Positions 1-9,886 are shown, numbered from the stretch's first letter. The stretch: 64,000 nucleotides of DNA from RBG-16-34-14 sp963727535 (GCA_963727535.1 CAVSGR010000005.1:124001-188000), one strand, 5' to 3'. Notes: a model not told the origin generated them from the sequence alone. Made by a program: numbers and translations.

Positions 1-1
1 A

Positions 2-121
2 TTATATGATTATTACGGTAATAAAACTGAGTTTACAAATGATGAGTTCTCCGATTTCCTGAATACTAAAACTGGTGAAATTCTTATTTGGGAATGGCCC
101 ACGCCGAACCGGACTCTATAG
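2..121 (+). CDS. 3' end of an unidentified protein (39 residues)
   Basis: An open frame enters from the left edge and stops at TAG 119-121. The tail reads '...ILIWEWPTPNRTL'. It is too short to assign to a family. It lies upstream of a cupin and a pectate lyase on the same strand, so it may belong to a polysaccharide-utilisation cluster, but that is inference from position only. Confidence 0.5.
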   Translation, partial: LYDYYGNKTEFTNDEFSDFLNTKTGEILIWEWPTPNRTL

Positions 122-235
122 TACAAATATCAAATTCATTTTTGAAATACGGCTGAAGAAAAATTCACAAGAGTTTGTATTTATTTTAATATCATTATAA
201 ATTCTCAGTACGCATAATAAGTCTTGGAGTATTTA

Positions 236-679
236 ATGACTTTTCTAAAAAAGATTTTATTCCTTTCCATTTTCTTATCAACTTTCCTCATAATAGAATT
301 AAAAGCACAATCAGAGGATAGTACTGCAGAAAAAAAGTTTACTATACAGAATTGTGTAAACGAGTTTAACAGGGAAGGAGCTGTTGATACAAAAGTAGGT
401 TATCAATATTGGTTTGTAGATAAAGAGTTTCTTGACGGAAGAACTTTAAAAATGAGTGTTGTCGCTCCTCATCAGGCTACACATGCACCTCACCATCATA
501 GCGAGGATGAATTCTTTTTTGTTCTTGAAGGTACGGCTGAATTTTATCTGAACGGAGAAAGAAAAGTTGCGGGACCTTTAACAAGTTTTTATTGTCCGCC
601 TAACTCTGAGCATGGAATTAAAAATGTGGGTGATACCGAATTAAAATATCTTGTTATTAAAAAATATGATATGAAATAA
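236..679 (+). CDS. secreted cupin-fold protein, possibly pectin-pathway (KdgF-like)
   Basis: A 147-residue protein with an N-terminal signal peptide (about residues 1-25, ending near 'LKAQ') and one cupin domain. The metal-site motif is visible as HHH at 86-88 with acidic residues just after and a following 'FVLEG' strand. The second motif contains 'PPNSEH' with His126. I chose ATG 236 because GGAG lies 6 nt upstream; an upstream in-frame TTG at 224 would overlap that ribosome site and spoil the signal peptide. The next gene, a PL10 pectate lyase, starts 2 nt after the stop, so they are probably co-transcribed. Small cupins next to pectin lyases often act on unsaturated galacturonate (KdgF), but this one carries an export signal, so that function is only a guess. 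Confidence 0.8.
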   Translation: MTFLKKILFLSIFLSTFLIIELKAQSEDSTAEKKFTIQNCVNEFNREGAVDTKVGYQYWFVDKEFLDGRTLKMSVVAPHQATHAPHHHSEDEFFFVLEGTAEFYLNGERKVAGPLTSFYCPPNSEHGIKNVGDTELKYLVIKKYDMK

Positions 680-681
680 TC

Positions 682-1857
682 ATGTATAAGCTAAATATAA
701 CAGTCAAAGCCTTTGTTTTAGTTTTTGCAATTACCGGTTTAGGCTGTTCTCAGCGTAATTTTAAAGCAATTAGTGTAGATGGTTTTTATGATAGTGCTCA
801 TCATTGGTATGACATTAATGATGAAGATAAAGTAATCTATCCACTTCCGGACCAAATGAGATATAATTCATCTGAAATAAAAAAGATCGCAGATAACATT
901 ATACTCTTTCAGAAAAATAATGGAGGCTGGGCAAAAAATTATGATATGACGGCGGTCTTAACTGAGGAACAAAAAGCAGCCGTTCTAAAAGCAAAAGATG
1001 AAACGAACACTACTTTTGATAATGGAGCCACACATTCACAGGTTCAATATCTTGCGGAAGTTTTTACAGAAACTAATATTGAGAAATATAAAGAAGCATG
1101 TATTAAAGGAATTGAATTCACTCTTAAAGCACAATATGATAATGGCGGCTGGCCGCAATTTTACCCTGACACAACCGGTTATAGAAAATACATTACTTAC
1201 AACGATGATGCAATGGTTGGAACTATGGGAGTGCTGCTTCGGATTGTAAAAAAAACACCGGAATATTCTTTTGCTGAAAATGATCTTTATGAAAGAGTTA
1301 AACAAGCATTTCGAAAGGGTATCGATTGTATTCTTAAAACCCAGATCAAAGAAAATGGAGTATTAACTGCGTGGTGTCAGCAGCATGATAATATAGATTT
1401 TCATCCTCAGAATGCACGCACATTTGAACCGGCTGCAATTTGTAATGAAGAAAGTGCAGATATTGTTAAAGTGCTAATGTCGATTGATAATCCCAGTGAT
1501 GAAATTATTAATTCAATCCAGAGTGCAGTTAAGTGGTTTGAAGAATCAAAAATTCTTGGAATAAGAACTAAAAGGATAAAAGCTCCAAAAGCTGATTATC
1601 AATATCATTCAACAAGTTCAGATGTTATTGTAGTTGAAGATCCGGCAGCTCCGCCTATATGGACAAGATTTTATGAATTGAATACCCATAAACCAATGTT
1701 CTGCCGGCGCGATAAGAAAATTGTTTATAAGTTATCAGACGTTGAAAGAGAAAGAAGAACTGGATATGCGTGGTATGTTTATTCGCCACAGGCAGTACTT
1801 CATCATTATCCGGGGTGGCAGAAAAAGTGGGCGCCTGAAGAAAATGTATTAGAATAA
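682..1857 (+). CDS. pelA: pectate lyase, polysaccharide lyase family 10, lipoprotein
   Basis: A 391-residue protein expected to cleave polygalacturonate by beta-elimination at the cell surface or in the periplasm. The N-terminus has a lipoprotein signal ending at Cys22 ('ITGLGC'). PL10 hallmarks appear in order: 'NNGGWAKN' (about 79-86), 'TFDNGAT' (about 111-117), 'DNGGWPQFYP' (about 153-162), 'ITYNDDAM' (about 171-178), 'TAWCQQHD', then the Arg-containing 'WTRFYEL' and 'RRTGYAWY' near the C-terminus. Length fits a single PL10 catalytic domain. It follows the cupin gene by 2 nt and its 3' end overlaps the convergent VOC gene by 9 nt. Confidence 0.93.
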   Translation: MYKLNITVKAFVLVFAITGLGCSQRNFKAISVDGFYDSAHHWYDINDEDKVIYPLPDQMRYNSSEIKKIADNIILFQKNNGGWAKNYDMTAVLTEEQKAAVLKAKDETNTTFDNGATHSQVQYLAEVFTETNIEKYKEACIKGIEFTLKAQYDNGGWPQFYPDTTGYRKYITYNDDAMVGTMGVLLRIVKKTPEYSFAENDLYERVKQAFRKGIDCILKTQIKENGVLTAWCQQHDNIDFHPQNARTFEPAAICNEESADIVKVLMSIDNPSDEIINSIQSAVKWFEESKILGIRTKRIKAPKADYQYHSTSSDVIVVEDPAAPPIWTRFYELNTHKPMFCRRDKKIVYKLSDVERERRTGYAWYVYSPQAVLHHYPGWQKKWAPEENVLE

Positions 1858-2253
1858 ATTATTCGAAAGTTTCATCATCGGTGTTCCTCTTTTGCAAAGC
1901 TGAAGCGGCACGCCGAATGGATCCCGTAGCATAACAAGATGTGAACCATCTTCCGGTTTTAATTCTTCTTCAAAAGTAGCACCTGCTTCCAATAATTTGT
2001 CTTTAAGAGAAGCTGCATCTTCTACCATAAATGCAAAATGAAATTCAAGTGAGTGAGCATTTCTATATTCCGGTATTTTTGCAGAACTATTTGAATAAAG
2101 TTCGAGCACAACACGTCCTGTTTTATCGGCAAGGAAACGAGCGAATGGAGATTTATCAATTGATCTTACAATTTTCATCTCTAGGTTTTTTACATACCAG
2201 TCCGCCATTTCAACCGGGTTTGAAACATTTAATGCGAAGTGTTCGAAAATCAT
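1849..2253 (-). CDS. VOC/glyoxalase-fold protein
   Basis: A 134-residue single-domain protein of the vicinal oxygen chelate superfamily. It opens with the typical 'HFALNVSNP..MADWYVKNLEMKIV' and ends with 'VMLRDPFGVPLQL', where family members place a metal ligand or its structural equivalent. There is no signal peptide, so it is cytoplasmic. The substrate cannot be predicted. It is transcribed towards the pectate lyase and its stop codon region overlaps that gene's 3' end by 9 nt. Confidence 0.85.
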   Translation of the reverse strand: MIFEHFALNVSNPVEMADWYVKNLEMKIVRSIDKSPFARFLADKTGRVVLELYSNSSAKIPEYRNAHSLEFHFAFMVEDAASLKDKLLEAGATFEEELKPEDGSHLVMLRDPFGVPLQLCKRGTPMMKLSNNLF

Positions 2254-2361
2254 TATTTCCTCGTTGTTAGTTTTTAGTCATTAAAAAAATTCAATTTAAA
2301 AATACAAATAATCTCAGGATTTTTTTATTTTGTTATGAAAACAAATTTCTAAACTTGTGTA

Positions 2362-3339
2362 ATGAAGATTTTCTCTCCCAAAATATTCTTTCTAATTTTT
2401 TGTTTTGCATATCATACTAATGCTCAAAACAATTTTGTTCAAAAAGATACTTCGTTTACTGTTCACAGTGCATTTGATAAGGCAGTTAAAGATTATCCTT
2501 TTATTAAAATTGTAAAACCAGAACTTCCTGAGAATGTTATTGCTAATGAGAATGTCGTTTATAAATCATTAAAGAATCGAAAACTGCATCTCGATATTTT
2601 TAGTCCCAAAGGTGGGAAAAAATATCCTGCAGTTTTATTAATTCATGGTGGAGGCTGGAGTTCAGGTGACAAATCTCTTTTGGTACCAATGGCTGAAAAG
2701 CTCTCAGCAAAAGGATATGTTACTGCATCTTTAGAGTATAGACTTTCTCCTGAGTCTAAATATCCGGCGGCAGTGTATGATATTAAAGCAGCCATAAGGT
2801 GGCTAAGAGCCAAAGCCGAAGTTTACAATATTGATACTAATAAAATTGCTGTACTTGGTTGTTCTGCCGGAGGACATCTTGCCGCTTTAGTCGGGACAAC
2901 AAATGGACTCACTAAATTTGAAGACAAAAATGGTAATGCAAATCATTCAAGTTTTGTTCAGGCAATTGTTGATATTGATGGCGTTCTTGATTTTACGGAT
3001 CCGCATGAAAGTGGCAAAGATAATGATCCGCTTAAACCATCTGCTGGAAAGAAATGGTTGGGATATTCATACAAAGAAAATCCGGGGATTTGGGCTGAAG
3101 CTTCTTCATTGACTTATGCCGGAAAAAATACTCCTCCTATTGCTTTCATTAACAGCTCACTCCCGCGATTTCATGCCGGGCGCGACAAGATGATAAACAT
3201 TTTGAAAAAGTATAACATATATAATGAAGTTCATACTATTCCCGATACGCCTCATCCTTTTTGGTTATTCCATCCCTGGTTTGAACAGGCTTTTCAATAT
3301 GTTGTTAATTTTCTTGATAAATCTTTAAAAGGGAAATAA
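2362..3339 (+). CDS. secreted alpha/beta-hydrolase esterase (BD-FAE/acetylesterase type)
   Basis: A 325-residue exported hydrolase. The signal peptide covers about residues 1-22 ('...AYHTNAQ'). The oxyanion-hole motif 'HGGGW' is at 95-99, the nucleophile elbow 'GCSAGG' puts the catalytic Ser at 168, and a late 'DTPHPFWLF' supplies the likely His. This is the layout of hormone-sensitive-lipase-like and BD-FAE carbohydrate esterases. Its place beside a pectate lyase suggests de-esterification of plant polysaccharide, which is inference. The gene diverges from the VOC gene across a 108-nt AT-rich gap. Confidence 0.87.
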   Translation: MKIFSPKIFFLIFCFAYHTNAQNNFVQKDTSFTVHSAFDKAVKDYPFIKIVKPELPENVIANENVVYKSLKNRKLHLDIFSPKGGKKYPAVLLIHGGGWSSGDKSLLVPMAEKLSAKGYVTASLEYRLSPESKYPAAVYDIKAAIRWLRAKAEVYNIDTNKIAVLGCSAGGHLAALVGTTNGLTKFEDKNGNANHSSFVQAIVDIDGVLDFTDPHESGKDNDPLKPSAGKKWLGYSYKENPGIWAEASSLTYAGKNTPPIAFINSSLPRFHAGRDKMINILKKYNIYNEVHTIPDTPHPFWLFHPWFEQAFQYVVNFLDKSLKGK

Positions 3340-3544
3340 GTCCTTATAATTCTGTCAGTTGACTATACTTATTTAACCGCTCATCACAATTTTCTCGGTA
3401 TACTTTTTATATTCATTGCCTTTTCATTCTTTACTAATTAAGTTCTCCCATCCTTGCGGGCAAAACAGTAAATCTTTCTAAAGAGATGAAGTTCTATCAC
3501 TAATTTCTTAAATTATTATCTATTCACTGATAAGAGGAGGTTTC
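3340..3544. other. intergenic gap of 205 nt
   Basis: No gene is visible. The gap ends with GAGGAGG at 3535-3541, which is a strong ribosome site for the TPR lipoprotein. I see no convincing terminator or other structure. Confidence 0.4.
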
Positions 3545-5008
3545 ATGAACCGTTCTTTTTTAACAAACCTGTTTTCTCTGCTTTTTTTAATGCTGGTAGT
3601 TCCGGCATGTTCACGAAGTGAGGCTGTTGATAAAATTCCTGTAACTACTACTTCGGCAGAAGCTAAGGAAGAGTTTTTTAAGGGGAGAGAATTGTTTGAT
3701 AAATTAAGAGCTCAGAATTCCATTCAATATTTTGATAATGCTGTTGCAAAGGATAAAGATTTTGCATTAGCATATTATTATAGTGCACTCTCCAGTCCAT
3801 CAGCTAAAAAATTCTTTGAGCAAATAGACAATGCGGTTGCTCATTTAGACAAAGTATCTGAAGGAGAGAAATTAGTTATACTTGCTGCCCAGGCAGGAGC
3901 TTATGGTAATCCCGCAAAACAAAAAGAATACTTAACCAAACTTGTTGAGCTTTACCCGAATGATGAAAGGGCACACACTTTACTCGGCACATACTATTTC
4001 GGTCAGCAGCAATACGATGATGCAGTTATGCAGTTAAAGAAAGCAAATGAAGTTGCCCCGGATTATTCCTCGCCATACAATATGCTGGGATATTCTCTAA
4101 AGAGCTTGGGGAAATATGATGAAGCAGAAAACGCTTTTAAAAAATATACACAGTTAATTCCCAACGATCCTAATCCTTATGATTCTTACGGGGAATTATT
4201 AATGAAAGCCGGTAAGTATGAAGAATCAATTGTACAGTATAAAAAGGCTTTATCGATTGATCCTAATTTTGTCGCTTCGCACGTTGGAATTTCAAATGAT
4301 TATAACTTTCTCGGCAAATATGATGAAGCGAGAAGTGAACTTCAGAAATTGTATGATATGGCAAGGAACGAGGGAGAAAAACGCCTTGCACTATTTTCCA
4401 TGGCGGTGTCTTATGCCGATGAAGGAAATAATGCCAAGGCAGTAAAACAGTTGGAAGATGAATACAAGATTGGCAAACAAATCAACGATCCTGCGGCAAT
4501 GTCTGCAGATCTGAATACAATAGGTAATATACTTTTTGAAGCCGGGAAATATGACGAGGCTTTATCTAATTATAACAAATCTCTCCAGGCAATTGAAGAA
4601 TCAAATCTATCTGAACAAGTAAAAGAAAATACAAGAAGATTTGCTCTTTATAATGAATCACGAGTTGCTTTGATGAAAAATGATCTTGCTACGGCTAAAG
4701 CAAAGTCCAGAGAATTTGGTGAGAAAGCGGAAGCAGCAAAAAATAATTTCCAGCAGTGGCTTTATCACGAACTTGAAGGTTCTATTGCACTAAAAGAAAA
4801 AAATTATGATAAGGCTGAACAAGAATTCAAACAATCTAATATGCAAAATCCTTATACCTACTTCAGGCTTGCAAAAGTCTATAAAGGAAAGAATGATAAG
4901 GAAAATGCAAAAGCACAATGCGAAATGGCAATTAACTTCAATTCATTAAATAACCTGAACCAGTCATTTGCCAGAACAAAAGCAAAAGCAATGCTTTCAT
5001 CATTATAA
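3545..5008 (+). CDS. TPR-repeat lipoprotein
   Basis: A 487-residue protein with a lipoprotein signal ('LVVPACS', Cys22) followed by many tetratricopeptide repeats. Recognisable units include 'AHTLLGTYYFGQQQYDDAVMQLKKANEVAPD', then 'PYNMLGYSLKSLGKYDEAENAF' and 'PYDSYGELLMKAGKYEESIVQYKKALSIDP'. TPR arrays are protein-interaction scaffolds, so a specific role cannot be given. The start is well supported by GAGGAGG four nt upstream. It ends at a hairpin shared with the convergent permease gene, so it is probably monocistronic. Confidence 0.88.
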   Translation: MNRSFLTNLFSLLFLMLVVPACSRSEAVDKIPVTTTSAEAKEEFFKGRELFDKLRAQNSIQYFDNAVAKDKDFALAYYYSALSSPSAKKFFEQIDNAVAHLDKVSEGEKLVILAAQAGAYGNPAKQKEYLTKLVELYPNDERAHTLLGTYYFGQQQYDDAVMQLKKANEVAPDYSSPYNMLGYSLKSLGKYDEAENAFKKYTQLIPNDPNPYDSYGELLMKAGKYEESIVQYKKALSIDPNFVASHVGISNDYNFLGKYDEARSELQKLYDMARNEGEKRLALFSMAVSYADEGNNAKAVKQLEDEYKIGKQINDPAAMSADLNTIGNILFEAGKYDEALSNYNKSLQAIEESNLSEQVKENTRRFALYNESRVALMKNDLATAKAKSREFGEKAEAAKNNFQQWLYHELEGSIALKEKNYDKAEQEFKQSNMQNPYTYFRLAKVYKGKNDKENAKAQCEMAINFNSLNNLNQSFARTKAKAMLSSL

Positions 5009-5020
5009 CTTTAAAATGAA

Positions 5021-5045
5021 AAGAGCGGATTATATATCCGCTCTT
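5021..5045. terminator. bidirectional hairpin between convergent genes
   Basis: A perfect 10-bp stem (AAGAGCGGAT / ATCCGCTCTT) with a 5-nt loop lies between the stops of the TPR lipoprotein and the permease. The flanks are A-rich on one side and T-rich on the other, so it can serve both strands. Confidence 0.8.
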
Positions 5046-5076
5046 CTTATCTAAATCTTTTACTCAAAAGAAAAAA

Positions 5077-6129
5077 CTAAATTCTGGCAATCTTATAATT
5101 TTTAAGGGCAAAGTATACTTCTTTGGTAAAAGTTCTGATTACAGCCGCAGTTGGTACTGCAAGCAGCATTCCTAAAACTCCGAATAAGTGACTTCCTGTG
5201 ATTATTAAAAGTATAATAATAATTGGATGCATATCTACACTTTTTGAAAAAACAAAAGGTTGTACAAAACCATTATCTAAAGTATATACAAGAACCATCA
5301 ATAGCATTATATAAGGAACCTGTGATAAATTTCCGAATTGTATAATTGAAATGATTATTGCCGGCACACCCCCTAAAATGGGACCTAAATAGGGAACGAG
5401 ATGACCAACTCCAGCAATTAAACCTAAAGGTAGAGCATTTTCAATTCCTATAGCGTAGAAGCCAAGACCGCAGGTAGTTCCTACAAAAGCTGCATCAAAT
5501 ATCCACGCTCTTACAAACCTTCCAATCTGTACACTGATTTTTTTCAGAATGTAATATGAGATTTCGAAATAATTGTTAGGCATAACATGAAGAATTCCCT
5601 GTAGAATCCGTCTGCTGTCTTTCAATAAAAAGAAAGTTATGAAGGGTACTATAACAAGTATTGCAATAACAGAGACAAGACTCGATAGAAGAACCGTTAT
5701 GGAATCAAATGAATTTATAATCTGGTTCGATATGAAATCTTCCACTCTTTTTGATAATTCACCTAATGGAAAAAACGGTAGAAAAGAGTATATCTCTTTT
5801 TCAATTTTAAATAATTGATCGTGAAGCGAATAAACATGAAGAGTGGCTATCAACTGATTCATCTGGAATGTAAATCTCGGAATGAAAAAAGATAAACCGA
5901 GATACCCGAATAAACCAACTCCTATAAAAATAAAAAGTGTCGAAGCGAACCTGTTAAAACCTTCCTGTTCCAGCGTTGTTACAAGAGGATGGAATATAAA
6001 CATCAACAGGACTGAGATAATGAGAATTACGATGATATCTGAAAGCAGATAAACAAGTAAGAGGAATAAAATAATTCCCAACATCCACAAAAATATTTTA
6101 CTAAGTTTTCTTGATGTTATTTCAGTCAT
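5077..6129 (-). CDS. AI-2E/PerM family transporter
   Basis: A 350-residue integral membrane protein with two N-terminal transmembrane helices, a central soluble stretch (about 85-160), and four or more further helices. The C-terminal half carries the family's conserved 'GLIAGVGHLVPYLGPILGGVPA' region and the final 'HLFGVLGMLLAVPTAAVIRTF' segment. The family exports varied small molecules or drives ion antiport, and the substrate is unknown here. It lies 7 nt downstream of the Nfu gene on the same strand and is probably the last gene of the Mrp-Nfu-permease unit. Confidence 0.9.
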   Translation of the reverse strand: MTEITSRKLSKIFLWMLGIILFLLLVYLLSDIIVILIISVLLMFIFHPLVTTLEQEGFNRFASTLFIFIGVGLFGYLGLSFFIPRFTFQMNQLIATLHVYSLHDQLFKIEKEIYSFLPFFPLGELSKRVEDFISNQIINSFDSITVLLSSLVSVIAILVIVPFITFFLLKDSRRILQGILHVMPNNYFEISYYILKKISVQIGRFVRAWIFDAAFVGTTCGLGFYAIGIENALPLGLIAGVGHLVPYLGPILGGVPAIIISIIQFGNLSQVPYIMLLMVLVYTLDNGFVQPFVFSKSVDMHPIIIILLIITGSHLFGVLGMLLAVPTAAVIRTFTKEVYFALKNYKIARI

Positions 6130-6136
6130 ATAATTT

Positions 6137-6364
6137 TTATTGTGCTACTGCTTCAACTCTTCTGATGCCGGGAACTTCACGAAGCAAAGTTCTTTCAATT
6201 CCGGCTCTCAATGTGAGAACGGATAAAGGACAAAGTCCACAAGCACCGGTTAGTTTCACTTTTACAATACCTTCTTCGGTTACCTCGACAAGTTCTACAT
6301 CACCGCTGTCTGCTTGTAAAAACGGTCTTACGGACTCTAGCGATTTTTCTATTTTTTCTTTCAT
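6137..6364 (-). CDS. NifU C-terminal-domain (Nfu) iron-sulfur carrier
   Basis: A 75-residue protein that is the Nfu domain alone. It has the 'VRPFLQADSGDVELVEV' start and the cluster-binding CxxC in 'GACGLCPLS'. Nfu proteins carry a 4Fe-4S cluster, usually as a dimer, to client enzymes. It overlaps the upstream Mrp ATPase gene by 4 nt, which suggests translational coupling and shared function in cluster delivery. Confidence 0.93.
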   Translation of the reverse strand: MKEKIEKSLESVRPFLQADSGDVELVEVTEEGIVKVKLTGACGLCPLSVLTLRAGIERTLLREVPGIRRVEAVAQ

Positions 6365-7470
6365 TGTTCTTCGTCATCAAGTAAAATTTCAACTTTGGAG
6401 GAAGCATTAAGATTAATAAGATTAATTTGTTCTGCAAGCTTTCGGGAAATTCCTGTAATTATTTCTGAATATTCGGTATCTGGTAAATCAAAAACAATGG
6501 GGATTCCTTTATCTCCACCAATTCTTATTCTTGAATCAATAGGAATTTCTCCAAGGAAGGGAACTTGTAATTCTTTTGACAATTTTTCACCTCCTCCAAA
6601 TCCAAAGATATCATATTTCTTACCGGAATCCGGTGCAATAAAGTAACTCATATTCTCAACAACTCCGGCAACAGGAACATTAACACGGTTAAACATTTTC
6701 AAAGCTTTCCGTGCATCTACCAAAGATACTTCCTGAGGTGTAGTTACAATTACAGCTCCTGTTAGAGGAATTGTTTGAACAAGAGTTAATTGGATATCGC
6801 CTGTTCCTGGCGGCATATCAAATACAAGGTAATCCAGATCATCCCAATTTACATCGGACATAAATTGTTTTACCGCACCGCTTGCCATTGGTCCACGCCA
6901 AATTACAGGAGCTTCGTCATCAACAAGAAAACCGATGGAGATCATTTTTATTCCGTAGTTTTCCAGCGGCTGCATTATAACTTTTCCATCTTTCTGATAT
7001 ACCTGCGGCCTGTCTTTTACTCCAAGCATAAGAGGAATACTTGGCCCATAAATATCTGCATCTATTAAGCCGACATTTGCACCATCTTTTGCAAGAGCAA
7101 CTGCAAGATTAACTGCGACAGTGCTTTTACCTACTCCACCTTTTCCGCTTGCAACTGCAATTGTATTTTTAACTCCCGGCAGCAGAGCATCTTTTCTTTT
7201 ATCTGTATGAGATGTGATTTTAGCAAGAATATTTAATTTTACTGAGCTGAGATCAGAAAAATCATCTTTTATGCTTTTGATGATTTTCGATTTTAATTCT
7301 TCGTTAACTTCGTTTTGAGGGATTGAGAGAGAAAGATCGAGAGTTAATGTATTTTCTTTTATTTCAAAATTCTTAATTGAATTTAGTATAAGATGATTTT
7401 TGTCTATACGTTTATCATCAACTTTTTTTATTGAATTTAGAATTCCATTCTTTGTTAATTCAGTCATCAT
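6361..7470 (-). CDS. Mrp/NBP35-family Fe-S carrier ATPase
   Basis: A 369-residue P-loop ATPase with an N-terminal DUF59/MIP18-like domain (about 1-90) and a deviant Walker A 'GKGGVGKS' at 109-116, followed by 'DADIYGPSIP' and 'DMPPGTGD'. This is the ApbC/Mrp family that binds and transfers Fe-S clusters. The CxxC found after 'ENMS' in E. coli ApbC is absent: the sequence reads 'ENMSYFIAPDSGKKYDIFG'. It overlaps the Nfu gene by 4 nt, and that protein may provide the cysteines. Confidence 0.92.
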   Translation of the reverse strand: MMTELTKNGILNSIKKVDDKRIDKNHLILNSIKNFEIKENTLTLDLSLSIPQNEVNEELKSKIIKSIKDDFSDLSSVKLNILAKITSHTDKRKDALLPGVKNTIAVASGKGGVGKSTVAVNLAVALAKDGANVGLIDADIYGPSIPLMLGVKDRPQVYQKDGKVIMQPLENYGIKMISIGFLVDDEAPVIWRGPMASGAVKQFMSDVNWDDLDYLVFDMPPGTGDIQLTLVQTIPLTGAVIVTTPQEVSLVDARKALKMFNRVNVPVAGVVENMSYFIAPDSGKKYDIFGFGGGEKLSKELQVPFLGEIPIDSRIRIGGDKGIPIVFDLPDTEYSEIITGISRKLAEQINLINLNASSKVEILLDDEEQ

Positions 7471-7563
7471 TTACCTTTTTTTTTATTAATCAGTCCTGAT
7501 GAAATTAGTAAAATTATAGCTAAAATTGAATTGAAGAATAGTTAGGTATGCAGAAATTCGAAG

Positions 7564-7595
7564 ATTCCGGATCTCAACTTCTTTTCGTCCGGAAT
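7564..7595. repeat. short inverted repeat downstream of ppk1
   Basis: ATTCCGG (7564-7570) and CCGGAAT (7589-7595) form a 7-bp stem with an 18-nt loop in the gap between ppk1 and mrp. There is no U-tract, so a repeat or processing hairpin is as likely as a terminator. Confidence 0.4.
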
Positions 7596-7603
7596 GACAG
7601 GTA

Positions 7604-9744
7604 TTATCTTATTGCTGAGGGTTTTGTTTTTGAATATCCTGCAGAAGATCTCATTGCATAATCCATAAGCCATTCCTGCGAATTTATTTTTTTCTCTTTT
7701 CCATCTGCATGACATCTTATATAATTCATATTCGGCTGGAGTTCACTCCCCTTAATATTGTCTTTTATCGAAACGCTGAGGAGGCTTTTCATTATTTCAC
7801 TTTTTATTTTCGAATCTTCAACAGGCCAGGCAATCTCTACTCTTCTATCTAAGTTTCTCTGCATAAAATCTGCGCTGCTTAAATAAATTTCTTCTTCACC
7901 ATTATTATAGAAATAAAGAACTCTGCTGTGTTCAAGATACCTGCCGACAATGCTGGTGACCCTTATGTTTTCGCTTAAACCCGGAACTTTAGGAATTAAA
8001 CAGCAGATGCCTCTTATTATAAGATCGACTTTTACTCCAACATTTGAAGCTTCATAAAGTGCAGCAATAAGTGCCGGATCAACAAGAGAATTAAGTTTAA
8101 GAATTATTTTTCCTGTACCACCAGATTGTACATTATTTGCTTCCCTTAATATTAGATCGAGAAATTTTTCCCTCATGTTTATAGGAGCAACTATAAGTTT
8201 TTTAAATTCAGTTTGTTTTGAATAACCGGTCAGGTAATTGAAAACATCAGACACATCTGAACAGATATCCTGGTTGTTTGTAAAAAATCCCAAATCTGTA
8301 TAAAGCTTGGACGTTGTTACATTATAATTTCCGGTTGACATATGCACATACCTGTTGACCCCATCTGTTTCTCTCCTCACAACGAGGGTCATTTTTGCAT
8401 GTGTCTTTAAACCAACCAAACCATACACAACGTGAACTCCAACCTTTTCAAGTTCTCTCGCCCAAAAGATATTGTTCTCTTCATCAAATCTTGCTTTTAA
8501 TTCTACGAGAACTGCAACCTGTTTTCCCCGTTCGGCAGCTTCTACCAGGTATTCTATTATTGGTGATGTTGAACCGACCCTGTATAACGTCTGCTTGATT
8601 GCAAGAACATCAGGGTCCTGCGCTGCCTGTTTTATAAAATCAATAACAGGCGCAAAAGCATGGTAAGGATGGTGAAGCAGAATATCTTTTTGTTTTATTA
8701 CACTGAACGGATCATCTTCCTCTTCAAAAACTTTTGGTATAACCGGATAATATGGTTTTGATTTTAGCTGGTGTAAAGGTAAATCGTATAAAGACATAAC
8801 ATCGCTCAATCCAAGCGGACCCTCGAGAACATGAACATCTTCTTTTTTTATTTGTAGATTTTCAACTAAAGTGTCGAGCATAAAATCAGGCATTTTACTT
8901 GCGACTTCTAATCTTACAACACTTCCAAATCTTCTTTGCCTAATATTTTCTTCAATTACACTTAAAAGATCATCGGCTTCATCTTCCTGCAATTCAATAT
9001 CGGTATCTCTGGTAATTCTAAATCGGTGGGCTTCCAGAATTTCCATTCCCGGGAAAAGCAATGGAAGATTTGCACGAACAAGATCGCCTAACCATATAAA
9101 CTTTGCAGAGAATTTGCCATTAGCTTGAATTTTCTTCCCGGGTTTTATGATCGAATCGATCTGCATTAAACGTGGTAGAATACTTGGAACTTTTACTCTT
9201 GCAAAATGATTTTCCCCATTCGGTTTCCTTACAAGTATTGCCAGTGAAAGACTTAAATTAGAAATGTATGGAAAAGGTCTGCCGGGATCGAAAGCAAGCG
9301 GAGTTAAAACCGGGGAAATTTCTTTTTAAAATATTCGTCTAATTTTTCTTTTTCTTCTGTTGATAAATTATCGTATTCGCAGATTACAATATTATTTTCT
9401 TTGAGAGCGGGAATGATTTCATTGTGCCAGAGATCGAGTGTTTTTTTTAGCATTGGCATAATCATTTTCTCAATCTTTTGTAGTTGTTCTGTTGGTGTTA
9501 AGCCGTCTATGGTTGGTTCCAGAACATTTGCTGCAATTTGCTCTTTGAGACCTGAAACACGGATCATATAAAATTCATCTAAATTTGAATGGAATATTGA
9601 AATGAATTTTACTTTTTCTAACAGGGGAAGTTCAGGGTCTAATGCTTCCTCAAGCACCCTGCGGTTAAACTCGATCCAGCTTAAGTCCCTGTTAAAGAAG
9701 TTCTTAGGGTCATTGTATTTTTTTAATAATTCTTTTACAGTCAT
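7604..9744 (-). CDS. ppk1: polyphosphate kinase 1, interrupted by a frameshift
   Basis: PPK1 makes inorganic polyphosphate from ATP. The first part (9304-9744) holds 'FFNRDLSWIEFNRRVLEEA' and 'HSNLDEFYMIRVSGL'. The second (from about 9311 to 7604) holds 'VLTPLAFDPGRPFPYISNLS', the catalytic His in 'GLKTHAKM', 'YVHMSTGNYN', and the later His in 'EHSRVLYFY'. The frame breaks at the run of four G (plus strand 9312-9315). Removing two of them gives '...KKKFPVLTPLAFDPG' and a 712-residue protein of normal length. The ORF that starts at 9166 is therefore not a real start. The break could be an assembly error or a real mutation. Confidence 0.9.
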
Positions 9745-9886
9745 AATAAATCCAATAAGGGTGCTAATATAAGCCTTTTTGTGAATTAAATTAAATGGAA
9801 ATAATGATGGTGATTTAGACTGGATTGTATTTTTGGCTATAGTGGAAGATTAGCCTTTCCACAGAAAACACTACTATACTTCAAAT

